From the NCBI GenBank assembly GCA_951800855.1, contig CATOLC010000046.1, forward strand, positions 1 to 6,712: 6,712 nt of DNA. The letters are read 5' to 3'. This stretch comes from an uncultured Ruminococcus sp. Lineage in GTDB: Bacteria; Bacillota; Clostridia; Oscillospirales; Acutalibacteraceae. This document shows positions 1-6,671 of the stretch, piece after piece. The position numbers and the translations under genes are program-made. Position 1 is the first letter of the stretch; every line of letters begins with the position of its first letter. The notes below the pieces were generated by a model. The model searched no databases. It was not told the origin of the DNA and worked only from the letters and a program-made list of their open reading frames with translations.

Positions 1-1003
1 CTTCAGGGATACTCCGTATCTTTTCACCCTTTTTAAATAAAACGCCTACTCCATTTCCTCCACATATTCCAATATCTGCATGGGAGGCTTCTCCCGGACC
101 ATTTACAACACATCCCATTATTGCAACTTTCAAATTTTTATCGCACCCATGAAGTCTTTTTTCTACTTCGTTTGTCAATTTTTCAACGTTAATTTTCGTC
201 CTTCCACATGTAGGACAAGATATAATATCAATTCCATTTTTGAGCCTTAAAGCCTTAAGAAGATTTATTCCAGCTTTTACCTCATTTATAGGTGATGCAG
301 TTAAGGAAATTCTTATGGTATCCCCTATTCCGTCTAGTAACAGAGCTCCAATACCAGCTGCTGATTTTAATATTCCCATTTCCTGTGCTCCGGTTTCAGT
401 TATACCGAGGTGCAAAGGATAATTGCAAGATTTAGCAAGCATTCTGTAAGCAGATACCGTATCCTCAACACTAGAGGATTTAGCCGAAATCACTATATTA
501 TTAAACTCAAATTCTTCCAATAGAGAAGCATTATAAAGAGCACTTTCACATAAGGCTTTTGGAGTCGCTCCACCGTATTCAGAAAGAAATTTTTTTTCTA
601 CAGAACCCGAATTAACCCCAATCCGTATAGGAATATTTTTTTTATTGCATATCTCAGCAACAGCCTTTATATTTTCACGGTTTCCTATATTACCGGGATT
701 TATTCTGATTTTATTAGCTTCCGCCTCTGCAGCCTCTATTGCTAATTTATGATTAAAATGTATGTCAGCAACAATTGGGACATGAAGATTTTCCTTGAGT
801 GCATATATAATATTAACGGACTTTAAATCAGGCACAGAGACTCTTATTATCTCGCACCCCGCACTTTCAAGCTCTTTCCCCTGTCTGATGTTTTCCTTTA
901 AATCACTTGAATTGGCATTTAGCATAGACTGTACAGATATCGGGCTTTCTCCTCCGATGAAAATTTTTCCGACTTTAATTTTTTTAGATTTTCTTCTTTC
1001 CAA
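1..1003 (-). CDS. ispG: 4-hydroxy-3-methylbut-2-enyl diphosphate synthase (IspG/GcpE), 3' end cut by window edge
   Basis: IspG is a cytosolic [4Fe-4S] enzyme that reductively converts MEcPP to HMBPP, the penultimate MEP-pathway step. About 334 codons are visible; the family usually has 350-370, so only the C-terminal tip is missing. I read the frame directly. It opens with the family's N-terminal block (VGKIFIGGESPISVQSM), continues with VADIHF, RINPGNIG, IPIRIGVNSGS and HLGITETG, and ends with the iron-sulfur domain. That domain holds CPTCGR, then MGCVVNGPGE: three cysteine ligands plus the Glu that completes the cluster in this family. The start is TTG at 1003-1001, giving LERRKSKKIKVG, which aligns with known N-termini; no in-frame ATG or GTG fits better. 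AGGAG at 1020-1016 precedes it by 12 nt, a long spacing. The gene follows rseP by 17 nt and is probably co-transcribed. Identity is very secure; the exact start is less so. Confidence 0.96.
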   Translation of the reverse strand, partial: MERRKSKKIKVGKIFIGGESPISVQSMLNANSSDLKENIRQGKELESAGCEIIRVSVPDLKSVNIIYALKENLHVPIVADIHFNHKLAIEAAEAEANKIRINPGNIGNRENIKAVAEICNKKNIPIRIGVNSGSVEKKFLSEYGGATPKALCESALYNASLLEEFEFNNIVISAKSSSVEDTVSAYRMLAKSCNYPLHLGITETGAQEMGILKSAAGIGALLLDGIGDTIRISLTASPINEVKAGINLLKALRLKNGIDIISCPTCGRTKINVEKLTNEVEKRLHGCDKNLKVAIMGCVVNGPGEASHADIGICGGNGVGVLFKKGEKIRSIPE

Positions 1004-1015
1004 GATATATTTATT

Positions 1016-1020
1016 CTCCT
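1016..1020 (-). promoter_or_regulatory. Shine-Dalgarno site of ispG
   Basis: AGGAG on the minus strand, immediately after the rseP stop codon and 12 nt before the TTG start of ispG. It is the second half of a near-perfect 10-nt tandem repeat; the first half (GGGAGAATAA) forms the last codons and stop of rseP. The spacing is longer than the usual 5-9 nt. Confidence 0.6.
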
Positions 1021-2091
1021 TTATTCTCCCTTAATAAGCTTAATTATATCACTGTAAGTTATAAAAACCATCAGTGCTAAAAATAAAAACAACCCTGCAG
1101 CGTGTATCCAGCCTTCGTGCTTTGCACTTAAAGATTTGCCGAAAATCATTTCTGCAATTAAAAATACAAGTCTGCCACCGTCCAGAGCCGGAAGAGGTAA
1201 TAAATTAAATATCCCTAGGTTTATAGTTATCATAGCCATAATTGACAGTATGTTATTAATAGCAGATAATATTCCGATTTTAAGCCCTTCACTTGTTGCA
1301 CTGCCGATTGCAGATGCAATCCCAACCGGACCAGACATATTGGTTAGTTTGAATCTCCCTGAAATAAGCCCTACTAAACTGCTCCATACGATTCTTACCG
1401 TTGAAACAGTGTCAATAAATGTATATTTTAAAATATTATTTAAATTCCGTTCAATTGGGGCTACGTAAAAATCTATTTGTATATGTCTTTTCCCTGCACT
1501 GTCTTCGACCATATTGAATTTTACGTCATTTAGGCTTATAATATTGCCATTTCTGTTAACATCTATATCAAAAGATTCTTTTCCGTCGGAAGAAAGACTA
1601 AATATCAAATCATTATAGGAATATGTTCTATAGCCATTGACTGCAACGATTTCGTCGTTGACTTCTAATCCGTATTGACTTGGCACTGCATCTTCTGAAA
1701 ACTTGGCAATACGAGTAGATGCAATTTTGGGCTCTTGGCACAAAAGAATAAACATCATGATAATTCCTAGAATTATATTCATTATTGCTCCCGCAGCAAT
1801 AATTATAATCCTTTTCCATGGTTCTTTTTTATTAAAAGAGCTCTCACTTTCGAGTTCTTCATCTTCACCTTCCATAGCACAAAATCCGCCTATTGGGAAT
1901 AAACGTATCGAGTAAAGGGTCTCCCCTTTTTGTATTTTAAATATTTTAGGGCCCATTCCTATTGCAAATTCATTTACTTTTACTCCGGAAAGCTTTGCTG
2001 TAAAAAAATGTCCAAATTCATGTATAAATATAACTAGATTAAAAAGAAAAACAGCAAATAAAATTATAAATATCTGCATACAATTACACAT
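1021..2091 (-). CDS. rseP: RIP metalloprotease RseP (site-2 protease family, M50)
   Basis: Intramembrane zinc metalloprotease that cuts transmembrane substrates such as anti-sigma factors and signal-peptide remnants. It has 356 residues, normal for Gram-positive members. Visible parts are a first membrane helix (about 7-28) carrying the zinc motif HEFGH at 24-28, the family segment RLFPIGGFCAMEGE (63-76), a second hydrophobic helix (about 94-118), one PDZ-like domain (about 124-195, with GLEVNDEIVAVNG), SGPVGI at 253-258, and the third zinc-ligand motif NLLPLPALDGG at 296-306 (Asp304). A last helix lies near 330-350. The annotated ATG overlaps the dxr stop by 8 nt with no clear SD, so translation is probably coupled to dxr. 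The ATG at residue 5 (2079-2077) also matches typical N-termini and would give 352 residues. Its natural substrate cannot be inferred here. Confidence 0.95.
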   Translation of the reverse strand: MCNCMQIFIILFAVFLFNLVIFIHEFGHFFTAKLSGVKVNEFAIGMGPKIFKIQKGETLYSIRLFPIGGFCAMEGEDEELESESSFNKKEPWKRIIIIAAGAIMNIILGIIMMFILLCQEPKIASTRIAKFSEDAVPSQYGLEVNDEIVAVNGYRTYSYNDLIFSLSSDGKESFDIDVNRNGNIISLNDVKFNMVEDSAGKRHIQIDFYVAPIERNLNNILKYTFIDTVSTVRIVWSSLVGLISGRFKLTNMSGPVGIASAIGSATSEGLKIGILSAINNILSIMAMITINLGIFNLLPLPALDGGRLVFLIAEMIFGKSLSAKHEGWIHAAGLFLFLALMVFITYSDIIKLIKGE

Positions 2092-3229
2092 CCAATCGTT
2101 TAATATATTCTCGGGTTTTTAAATCACAATCAATTATATCATCAAAACTCAAATTTTTAAATATAGGAATATTTTTAAGTGATATCTCTACTATCTTCTG
2201 AATATCCAAAAATTTTATTTTTTTATCTAAAAACATACGGACAGCTTCTTCATTTGCTGCATTCAAAATCACAGGAGCAGCTCCTCCAATTTTCACAGCA
2301 CTACGACATAAATCTATACATTTTGATAAATAGGATTTAGGCTCAAAAAAAGTAAGCGGAACTTTTGTTAAATCCAGACTACTCACAGGACATTCTTTTC
2401 TTTCTGGATACGTAAAAGCATACTGAATGGGGACACGCATATCAGGGACGCTCATTTGTGCAATAACAGAGCCGTCGCAGTATTCTACCATAGAATGAAC
2501 TATACTTTCCCGGTGAATTAAAACTTTTATTTTGTCTTCTGAAATGTTAAACAAGCGTATTGCTTCTATTATTTCAAGACCCTTATTCATCAATGTTGCA
2601 GAGTCTATTGTGTTTTTAGGCCCCATGCTCCAATTAGGGTGCTTTAATGCTTGCTCTAATGTTACGTTTTCTAAGTCATTCTCCGTTTTATCCCAAAAAG
2701 GTCCCCCCGAAGCTGTTAAAATTAGATTGCTTATGGTTTTTTGCTCTTTGCATCCCTGCAAACATTGAAATATTGCAGAATGCTCACTGTCAACCGGTAT
2801 AATTTTTACATTTTTATTATTCGCAGCATTAGTTACAAGTTCCCCGCCCACAACTAAGGTCTCTTTATTTGCAATTGCAATATTATTACCTGCTTCAATA
2901 GCTTCTAAAGTTGGCTTTAGTCCTATCATTCCAGTTAATGAATTAAGAACAATATCGCAGTCGTTAAGGCAAGCAATCTGACACAGTCCATCCATCCCGC
3001 TTAGCACTTTTGTTTGTGCATCTTTTATATTTTTACTTAATTTATTAGCAAAATACTCATCAAAAACTACAGCATATTTAGGTTTGTATTGTCGTATTTG
3101 ATTTTCCAGCAGCTCAATATTGCTTTTTGCACTAAGTGCCAAAACTTCAATGTCTAAATTTTTTATTACATCTAATGCCTGTTTACCGATTGACCCAGTA
3201 GAACCTAATATTGATATTTTTTTAGTCAA
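2084..3229 (-). CDS. dxr: 1-deoxy-D-xylulose 5-phosphate reductoisomerase (Dxr/IspC)
   Basis: NADPH-dependent cytosolic enzyme that rearranges and reduces DXP to MEP, the first committed MEP step and the fosmidomycin target. It has 381 residues, a normal length (E. coli about 398). The N-terminal Rossmann motif is GSTGSIG (9-15), followed by ANKE (120-123) and the metal-binding DSEHSA (147-152, Asp147 and Glu149). Next come ASGGPF (173-178), the flexible-loop region HPNWSMG (197-203), and NTIDSATLMNKGLE (206-219) with the conserved Asn215, Lys216 and Glu219. All catalytic residues seem present. The start is TTG at 3229-3227: it gives the expected MTKKISILGSTG N-terminus, no ATG or GTG lies in frame just upstream, and AAGGAG sits 12 nt away. 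The gene follows cdsA by 23 nt and its last 8 nt overlap rseP. Confidence 0.97.
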   Translation of the reverse strand: MTKKISILGSTGSIGKQALDVIKNLDIEVLALSAKSNIELLENQIRQYKPKYAVVFDEYFANKLSKNIKDAQTKVLSGMDGLCQIACLNDCDIVLNSLTGMIGLKPTLEAIEAGNNIAIANKETLVVGGELVTNAANNKNVKIIPVDSEHSAIFQCLQGCKEQKTISNLILTASGGPFWDKTENDLENVTLEQALKHPNWSMGPKNTIDSATLMNKGLEIIEAIRLFNISEDKIKVLIHRESIVHSMVEYCDGSVIAQMSVPDMRVPIQYAFTYPERKECPVSSLDLTKVPLTFFEPKSYLSKCIDLCRSAVKIGGAAPVILNAANEEAVRMFLDKKIKFLDIQKIVEISLKNIPIFKNLSFDDIIDCDLKTREYIKRLDV

Positions 3230-3241
3230 AACTATGATACA

Positions 3242-3247
3242 CTCCTT
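3242..3247 (-). promoter_or_regulatory. Shine-Dalgarno site of dxr
   Basis: AAGGAG on the minus strand in the 23-nt cdsA-dxr gap, 12 nt before the TTG start. It supports the TTG choice although the spacing is long. The ispG start shows the same combination of TTG and a 12-nt spacer. Confidence 0.65.
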
Positions 3248-3252
3248 ACCCG

Positions 3253-4068
3253 CTATATGATAGGGAACATCTTAAGAAATAGATAAACATATGGAACAAC
3301 AAAGATTGCACTATCGAATCTATCTAAAATTCCGCCGTGTCCGGGAATAACATTACCAAAATCTTTTATATGGCATGACCTTTTTATTGCCGAAAAGCAC
3401 AAATCACCCAAAGCTGAAATCAACGAACCGGTGATTCCCATAAAGACCAGTAAAATATAATTTATATTGTACTTATTGTAAAATACTAAATCATTAAATA
3501 TAAAACCCATTAAAATTAAAGATAATGCACAAACAAATACGCCACCTATCACACCTTCAATAGTCTTTTTAGGGCTTATTTCAGGACATAACTTTTTTTG
3601 GCCCCAAAATTTTCCACAAAAATATGCTCCTGTATCTGAAGTCCATGCAGTGCCTAAGGCTAGTAAAGCATAGAACCCCCCTAACTTTTCGTCTAAAAAT
3701 CTAATCTCTATGATTTTATTAAGTGAAACCGTGATAATAACAGCTAACATATATACAAGTGCTATATTTTGCATTTTAAATTGCGAATTAAATATAGCAA
3801 TTCCCAATATAAGTATTGTGTAAAAATATAAAAAAGTTTCCCAAATAATTCCATATCCCGTTATAGGAAGAATAGTAACAAAAATTACTGTGGAAACAGT
3901 TATATAGTTAAGTTTTGCCATTCCCAGTGCATTAAATATTTCAACCATAGAAACCAGTGCAATTAAAGCAACTAAAAAATTTATTAAAAACAAAAATTCT
4001 TTATTAAGCAAAAGTACAGTAGCAGCAAAAACTGCACCGGTAACTCCGGAAATTATTCTCAGCGACAT
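3253..4068 (-). CDS. cdsA: Phosphatidate cytidylyltransferase (CDP-diglyceride synthase)
   Basis: Integral membrane enzyme that converts phosphatidic acid and CTP to CDP-diacylglycerol, the branch precursor of bacterial phospholipids. The 271 residues are strongly hydrophobic, with several membrane segments (roughly 12-45, 55-95, 103-118, 133-150, 173-195 and 203-222). The conserved cytosolic stretch with SDTGAYFCGKFWG (144-156) and SPKKTIEG (165-172) is present. So is the C-terminal CDP-diglyceride synthase signature spanning S226-D252, read as SAIKR, KD, PGHGG, DRFD. The ATG at 4068-4066 lies 3 nt after the uppS stop. The SD is probably the GGGGGTG formed by the last uppS codons, so translation is likely coupled. 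The pairing uppS-cdsA is a classic neighbourhood. Confidence 0.95.
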   Translation of the reverse strand: MSLRIISGVTGAVFAATVLLLNKEFLFLINFLVALIALVSMVEIFNALGMAKLNYITVSTVIFVTILPITGYGIIWETFLYFYTILILGIAIFNSQFKMQNIALVYMLAVIITVSLNKIIEIRFLDEKLGGFYALLALGTAWTSDTGAYFCGKFWGQKKLCPEISPKKTIEGVIGGVFVCALSLILMGFIFNDLVFYNKYNINYILLVFMGITGSLISALGDLCFSAIKRSCHIKDFGNVIPGHGGILDRFDSAIFVVPYVYLFLKMFPII

Positions 4069-4071
4069 TTT

Positions 4072-4809
4072 TTATACACCCCCAAAGCGCCTTTTGCGTT
4101 TTGCATAAAGAGTTAAAATATTATCTAAATCCTTAAATTTAAAATCTGGCCATAAAATATCAGTAAAAATATATTCTGCATATGCTGCTTGCCAAATAAG
4201 GAAATTAGAAGTTCTGCATTCTCCTCCGGTGCGAATTACAAGGTCGACATCGGGCTGACCTGCAGTATAAAGACAATCTGAAAAAGAACTCTCTGTAATC
4301 TCTGATACTTGGATATCATTTTTTATTACTTTTTCGGCCAGTATTTTTACAGCATTAACAATCTCTCTTTTTCCCCCATAATTCATAGCTATATTTAATA
4401 CCATACCAGTTAGATTTTGTGAACTTTTTTCCACTTCTTTAATTAGATTTTGAATTTTTGAGGAAAATTTTTCCATTTCTCCTAAAAACTTAACTTTTAT
4501 ATTTTCATTTTGGAAATCAGAAAGAGCTTCTATCAAATATTGCTCAAATAAATTCATAAGAGCAATAACTTCCTCATTGGGTCTGGTCCAATTTTCCGTG
4601 GAGAATGCATATACTGTTAAGTGTTTTATTCCTATCTGGCTGCAATACTTTACAATGGACCGAAAGTTTTTTGCTCCTGATTTATGCCCAAATGTACGGG
4701 GCAATCCTTTTCTTTTTGCCCAACGACCGTTACCGTCCATTATGATTCCCATATGTATAGGTAAACTAACCTGAGGTTCTGATTCTCTTTTATTAAATAA
4801 TACTCCCAT
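4072..4809 (-). CDS. uppS: Isoprenyl transferase, probably undecaprenyl diphosphate synthase (UppS)
   Basis: Cis-prenyltransferase that adds IPP units to farnesyl diphosphate, giving undecaprenyl diphosphate, the lipid carrier for peptidoglycan and other wall polymers. It uses the C5 products of the pathway containing Dxr and IspG. The 245 residues match the family. Motifs are MDGNGRWA (24-31, catalytic Asp25), GHKSGA (41-46), AFSTENW (68-74), MNYGGKREI (142-150), RTGGECRTSNFLIWQ (193-207) and FTDILWPDF (215-223), with the usual basic RKRRFGG tail. Cys198 in the RTGGE loop is a position that varies in the family. An in-frame TAA at 4821-4819 leaves the ATG at 4809 as the only normal start. 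The nearest SD (AGGA, 4827-4824) is 14 nt away. Product chain length is assumed from family and context. Confidence 0.95.
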   Translation of the reverse strand: MGVLFNKRESEPQVSLPIHMGIIMDGNGRWAKRKGLPRTFGHKSGAKNFRSIVKYCSQIGIKHLTVYAFSTENWTRPNEEVIALMNLFEQYLIEALSDFQNENIKVKFLGEMEKFSSKIQNLIKEVEKSSQNLTGMVLNIAMNYGGKREIVNAVKILAEKVIKNDIQVSEITESSFSDCLYTAGQPDVDLVIRTGGECRTSNFLIWQAAYAEYIFTDILWPDFKFKDLDNILTLYAKRKRRFGGV

Positions 4810-4856
4810 TAATAAAATTTAATTCCTCGATTCATCATTTTACTGCAAAACATTTA

Positions 4857-5411
4857 TTACACTGTGCGAATTTCAGATACTTTATTTTCACAGAGACTTT
4901 CTATTTCGCTTGTAAATTTATCTGTGAAATTTTGAATGTTTTTTTCTCCTGATTTTAACTCATCTTCAGTTATTTCAGAGTTTTTTTTCATTTTGCTTAG
5001 CTTATCAATTGCATCTCTTCTTATTGACCTTATAGCTACTTTTGAGTTTTCCCCTATCTTTTTTACATCTTTTACTATTTCTTCTCTTTTTTCTTCAGTT
5101 AGCTGAGGGAAAACTAGTCTTATTACTTTACCGTCATTTTGGGGATTTATTCCTATATCGGATTTTTGAATTGCTTTTTCAATAGGTCCGAGCAAAGATA
5201 TATCCCAAGGCTGTATTACAAGAACTCTGGCCTCAGCAACTGACACTGATGCCACCTGATTTATCGGAGAGGGTGCTCCGTAATAATCTACACTAACCTT
5301 GTCGAGTATCGAAGGATTAGCTCTTCCTGCACGTATTTTCGTGTATTCCTCAGCTAGCACATCGATAGTTTTTTTCATACGGTTTTTAACATCTAAAAAT
5401 ATACTTTCCAT
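4857..5411 (-). CDS. frr: Ribosome recycling factor (RRF)
   Basis: Cytosolic factor that, with EF-G, splits the post-termination ribosome into subunits for a new round of translation. From the ATG at 5411 the protein has 184 residues, the normal RRF length (about 185). It shows IRAGRANP (26-33), the domain II region with YGAPSPI (44-50) and IQPWD (66-70), GINPQNDGKVIRL (87-99), PQLTEEKRE (102-110), and the domain I helix RSIRRDAIDKL (128-138) with conserved arginines. The frame stays open upstream to 5471, which would overlap the end of pyrH. That 20-residue extension is rejected because AGGAG at 5423-5419 sits 7 nt before the 5411 ATG and the family N-terminus begins there. It lies 26 nt downstream of pyrH, its near-universal partner. 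Confidence 0.97.
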   Translation of the reverse strand: MESIFLDVKNRMKKTIDVLAEEYTKIRAGRANPSILDKVSVDYYGAPSPINQVASVSVAEARVLVIQPWDISLLGPIEKAIQKSDIGINPQNDGKVIRLVFPQLTEEKREEIVKDVKKIGENSKVAIRSIRRDAIDKLSKMKKNSEITEDELKSGEKNIQNFTDKFTSEIESLCENKVSEIRTV

Positions 5412-5418
5412 AAAAATT

Positions 5419-5423
5419 CTCCT
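5419..5423 (-). promoter_or_regulatory. Shine-Dalgarno site of frr
   Basis: AGGAG on the minus strand in the pyrH-frr gap, 7 nt before the ATG at 5411. This near-ideal spacing decides the frr start against a longer in-frame start at 5471. Confidence 0.85.
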
Positions 5424-5437
5424 ATTTAATAAAATTA

Positions 5438-6142
5438 TTATTTTACAACAGTACCGATACTTTCTCCACACATAGCCTTATATATATTATCAGGTGTCTT
5501 CAAGCTAAAAACAAGCAAAGGAACATTATTATCTCTGCACATAGATGCTGCTGTACTATCCATAACTTTTAAATTCTTGCTAAGCATTTCGTCAAAACTT
5601 AATGAATCATATCTTTTTGCATCGGGATTTGTTTTGGGATCTCTGTCATAAACACCGTCTGTATTTGTTGCCTTTAATATGATTTCAGCACCAATTTCAG
5701 CTGCCCTTAAAGACGCTGCTGTATCTGTGGAAAAAAATGGGCTTCCTGTTCCACATCCAAATATAACTATACGCTTTTTTTCTAAATGTCTTATAGCTTT
5801 GCTTATTATGTAAGGTTCGGCAATCTGGTACATTTCAATAGAAGTCTGAACCCGTACACTAATTCCAAGTTTCTCAAGAACATCGGCAAGTCCAAGTGAA
5901 TTTATGACTGTAGCCATCATTCCCATATGATCAGCCCGATTTCTATCCATTTTTCTGCTGTCTCTTCCTCTCCAAAAGTTCCCACCTCCTACTACAATTC
6001 CAATTTGTGCACCTTCATCTACACACTTTTTTACTGTATTTCCTATTGTTAAAACTGTATCAAAATCTATTCCGAACTCTTTGTCCCCAGACAATGCTTC
6101 TCCGCTTATTTTAAGCAGTACCCTATGATATTTTAAACTCAA
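5438..6142 (-). CDS. pyrH: UMP kinase (uridylate kinase)
   Basis: Bacterial-type UMP kinase of the amino-acid-kinase fold, normally a cytosolic hexamer. It phosphorylates UMP to UDP in de novo pyrimidine synthesis. The 234 residues are normal. Motifs are KISGEAL (11-17, phosphate binding), [10 protein letters not shown] (50-59), RNRADHMGM (67-75), the UMP-binding segment [13 protein letters not shown] (131-143), and TDGVYDRDP (161-169). The residues before this segment read FGCG, where many homologues have Ala or Gly at the Cys; I take this as lineage variation. The start is TTG at 6142-6140. It is well supported by a strong AGGAGG (6155-6150) at 7 nt and by the family N-terminus ([15 protein letters not shown]). 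It is the first gene of the cluster, with a promoter about 40-70 nt upstream. Confidence 0.97.
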   Translation of the reverse strand: MSLKYHRVLLKISGEALSGDKEFGIDFDTVLTIGNTVKKCVDEGAQIGIVVGGGNFWRGRDSRKMDRNRADHMGMMATVINSLGLADVLEKLGISVRVQTSIEMYQIAEPYIISKAIRHLEKKRIVIFGCGTGSPFFSTDTAASLRAAEIGAEIILKATNTDGVYDRDPKTNPDAKRYDSLSFDEMLSKNLKVMDSTAASMCRDNNVPLLVFSLKTPDNIYKAMCGESIGTVVK

Positions 6143-6149
6143 AAAATAC

Positions 6150-6155
6150 CCTCCT
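6150..6155 (-). promoter_or_regulatory. Shine-Dalgarno site of pyrH
   Basis: AGGAGG on the minus strand, 7 nt before the TTG start of pyrH. It is the strongest ribosome binding site in the window and confirms TTG as the start. Confidence 0.85.
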
Positions 6156-6183
6156 AAGCTTTAGTTTCATTATAATACTAAAT

Positions 6184-6212
6184 ATTTTACATTAATATGC
6201 ACAGCATGTAAA
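6184..6212 (-). promoter_or_regulatory. Probable sigma-A-type promoter of the pyrH operon
   Basis: On the minus strand, TTTACA (6212-6207, five of six to TTGACA) and TAAAAT (6189-6184, five of six to TATAAT) are separated by exactly 17 nt. The predicted start point near 6177 leaves a leader of about 35 nt before pyrH. It lies just downstream of a terminator that reads the same way, as expected for an operon head. A second TATAAT at 6174-6169 has no good -35 partner. Inverted repeats overlap the promoter and might be an operator. Confidence 0.7.
6186..6212. repeat. Nested inverted repeats over the pyrH promoter
   Basis: On the minus strand TTTACAT (6212-6206) and ATGTAAA (6192-6186) are perfect inverted 7-mers 13 nt apart. 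Inside, ATGC (6207-6204) and GCAT (6200-6197) flank TGT. The outer arms coincide with the -35 and most of the -10 element. This is compatible with binding by a dimeric regulator, but the region is AT-rich, so chance is possible. No regulator is identified. Confidence 0.4.
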
Positions 6213-6248
6213 TACCTTAAAATATTTTTAGTTTATATAATAATCAAT

Positions 6249-6293
6249 AAAAAAACATTCCAAAGAGGAAAACCAGAAATTTCTCTTTGGAAT
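6249..6293 (-). terminator. Rho-independent terminator upstream of the pyrH promoter
   Basis: An 11-bp perfect stem (ATTCCAAAGAG at 6257-6267 with CTCTTTGGAAT at 6283-6293) extends by a G-U and two A-U pairs, leaving a 9-nt loop (6271-6279). On the minus strand it is followed by G and seven T (6255-6249), the classic form. On the plus strand the downstream side is only TTTATATAAAA, so the main direction is minus. It would end transcription arriving from the right and insulate the pyrH operon. Confidence 0.85.
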
Positions 6294-6335
6294 TTATATA
6301 AAAAATATGATTTAATTACTTTAAATTAATCATTA

Positions 6336-6585
6336 TTATAAATATTTAAATAGTACTTCCCAATATCTTGGATTTATAAGTTGAATTTTATTATCATCTT
6401 GTCTAATTACAATTTTAATGTGTTGAATTTAATATACCTTTATAGAAAACAGGCTGATGACCATATAATTTCCGAGATAATTCAATAAATTCATCGTTCA
6501 TATTAATATTATTTATCGTTCTCAAGACCCTAGGCATCACAGCCCAAATAAATGCACCCAATTCACCTACTGCTCTCTGCGTATT
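6336..6585 (-). pseudogene. Unrecognised decayed-looking 3' coding remnant
   Basis: On the minus strand the frame from 6585 to the stop at 6417-6415 encodes 56 residues of balanced composition, including GELGAFIWAVMPRVLRTI and ELSRKLYGHQPVFYKG. Immediately after, a second frame stays open from 6428 to a stop at 6338-6336 for 30 residues (including IVIRQDDNKIQLINPRYWEV), also protein-like. I infer one gene tail broken by a frameshift near 6415-6428, whose 5' part was lost where the adjacent insertion-sequence end begins (about 6586). The terminator downstream reads in the same direction. The continuous ORF reaching 6690 is not believable as one gene, because its first 35 codons lie antisense to the element's end and promoter. 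I do not recognise the family. The alternative is that only the 56-residue part is real, or neither. Confidence 0.4.
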
Positions 6586-6616
6586 TGGAACTGCCCCCGA
6601 AAAAACGGACAAAGGA

Positions 6617-6646
6617 TTGAAAAAATCGCACCCCTTCTGTGATAAA
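6617..6646 (+). promoter_or_regulatory. Probable promoter of the rightward ORF
   Basis: TTGAAA (6617-6622, five of six to TTGACA), then 18 nt, then GATAAA (6641-6646) preceded by TG one base upstream (extended -10). It lies 25 nt before the ORF start at 6672 and just inside the proposed IS end. Confidence 0.5.
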
Positions 6647-6655
6647 ATAAAAAAC

Positions 6656-6662
6656 AGAGGAG
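6656..6662 (+). promoter_or_regulatory. Shine-Dalgarno site of the rightward ORF
   Basis: AGAGGAG, 9 nt before the ATG at 6672. It is the main support for calling a gene start there. Confidence 0.6.
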
Positions 6663-6671
6663 AGAAAGAGA

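Noticed and set aside
240..1034. Plus-strand ORFs of 60 and 79 codons opposite ispG
   Set aside because: They are antisense shadows of a well-conserved gene, with no SD and no family resemblance.
1136..1915. Plus-strand ORFs (110 and 70 codons) and a 63-codon minus-strand ORF within rseP
   Set aside because: They are other-frame readings of rseP; its full motif set explains the region.
2532..2768. Plus-strand 78-codon ORF opposite dxr
   Set aside because: It lies across the most conserved dxr motifs and has no independent start signals.
4577..4774. Plus-strand 65-codon ORF opposite uppS
   Set aside because: It is an antisense reading of the DGNGRWA and AFSTENW regions.
4810..4856. The 47-nt frr-uppS gap as an internal promoter or terminator
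   Set aside because: It has no convincing hairpin with a T-run and no paired -35/-10; it looks like a plain leader with a distant SD.
5412..5471. In-frame 5' extension of frr starting at 5471
   Set aside because: It overlaps the end of pyrH, has no family similarity, and the ATG at 5411 has an ideal SD and the correct RRF length.
5753..5755. Cys in place of Ala/Gly just before the [10 protein letters not shown] motif of PyrH
   Set aside because: The position tolerates small residues and the rest of the site is intact, so lineage variation is the simplest reading.
6169..6174. Perfect TATAAT on the minus strand as the pyrH -10 box
   Set aside because: No acceptable -35 element lies 16-18 nt upstream; the TTTACA-17-TAAAAT pair just upstream is better as a whole, though a weak second start is possible.
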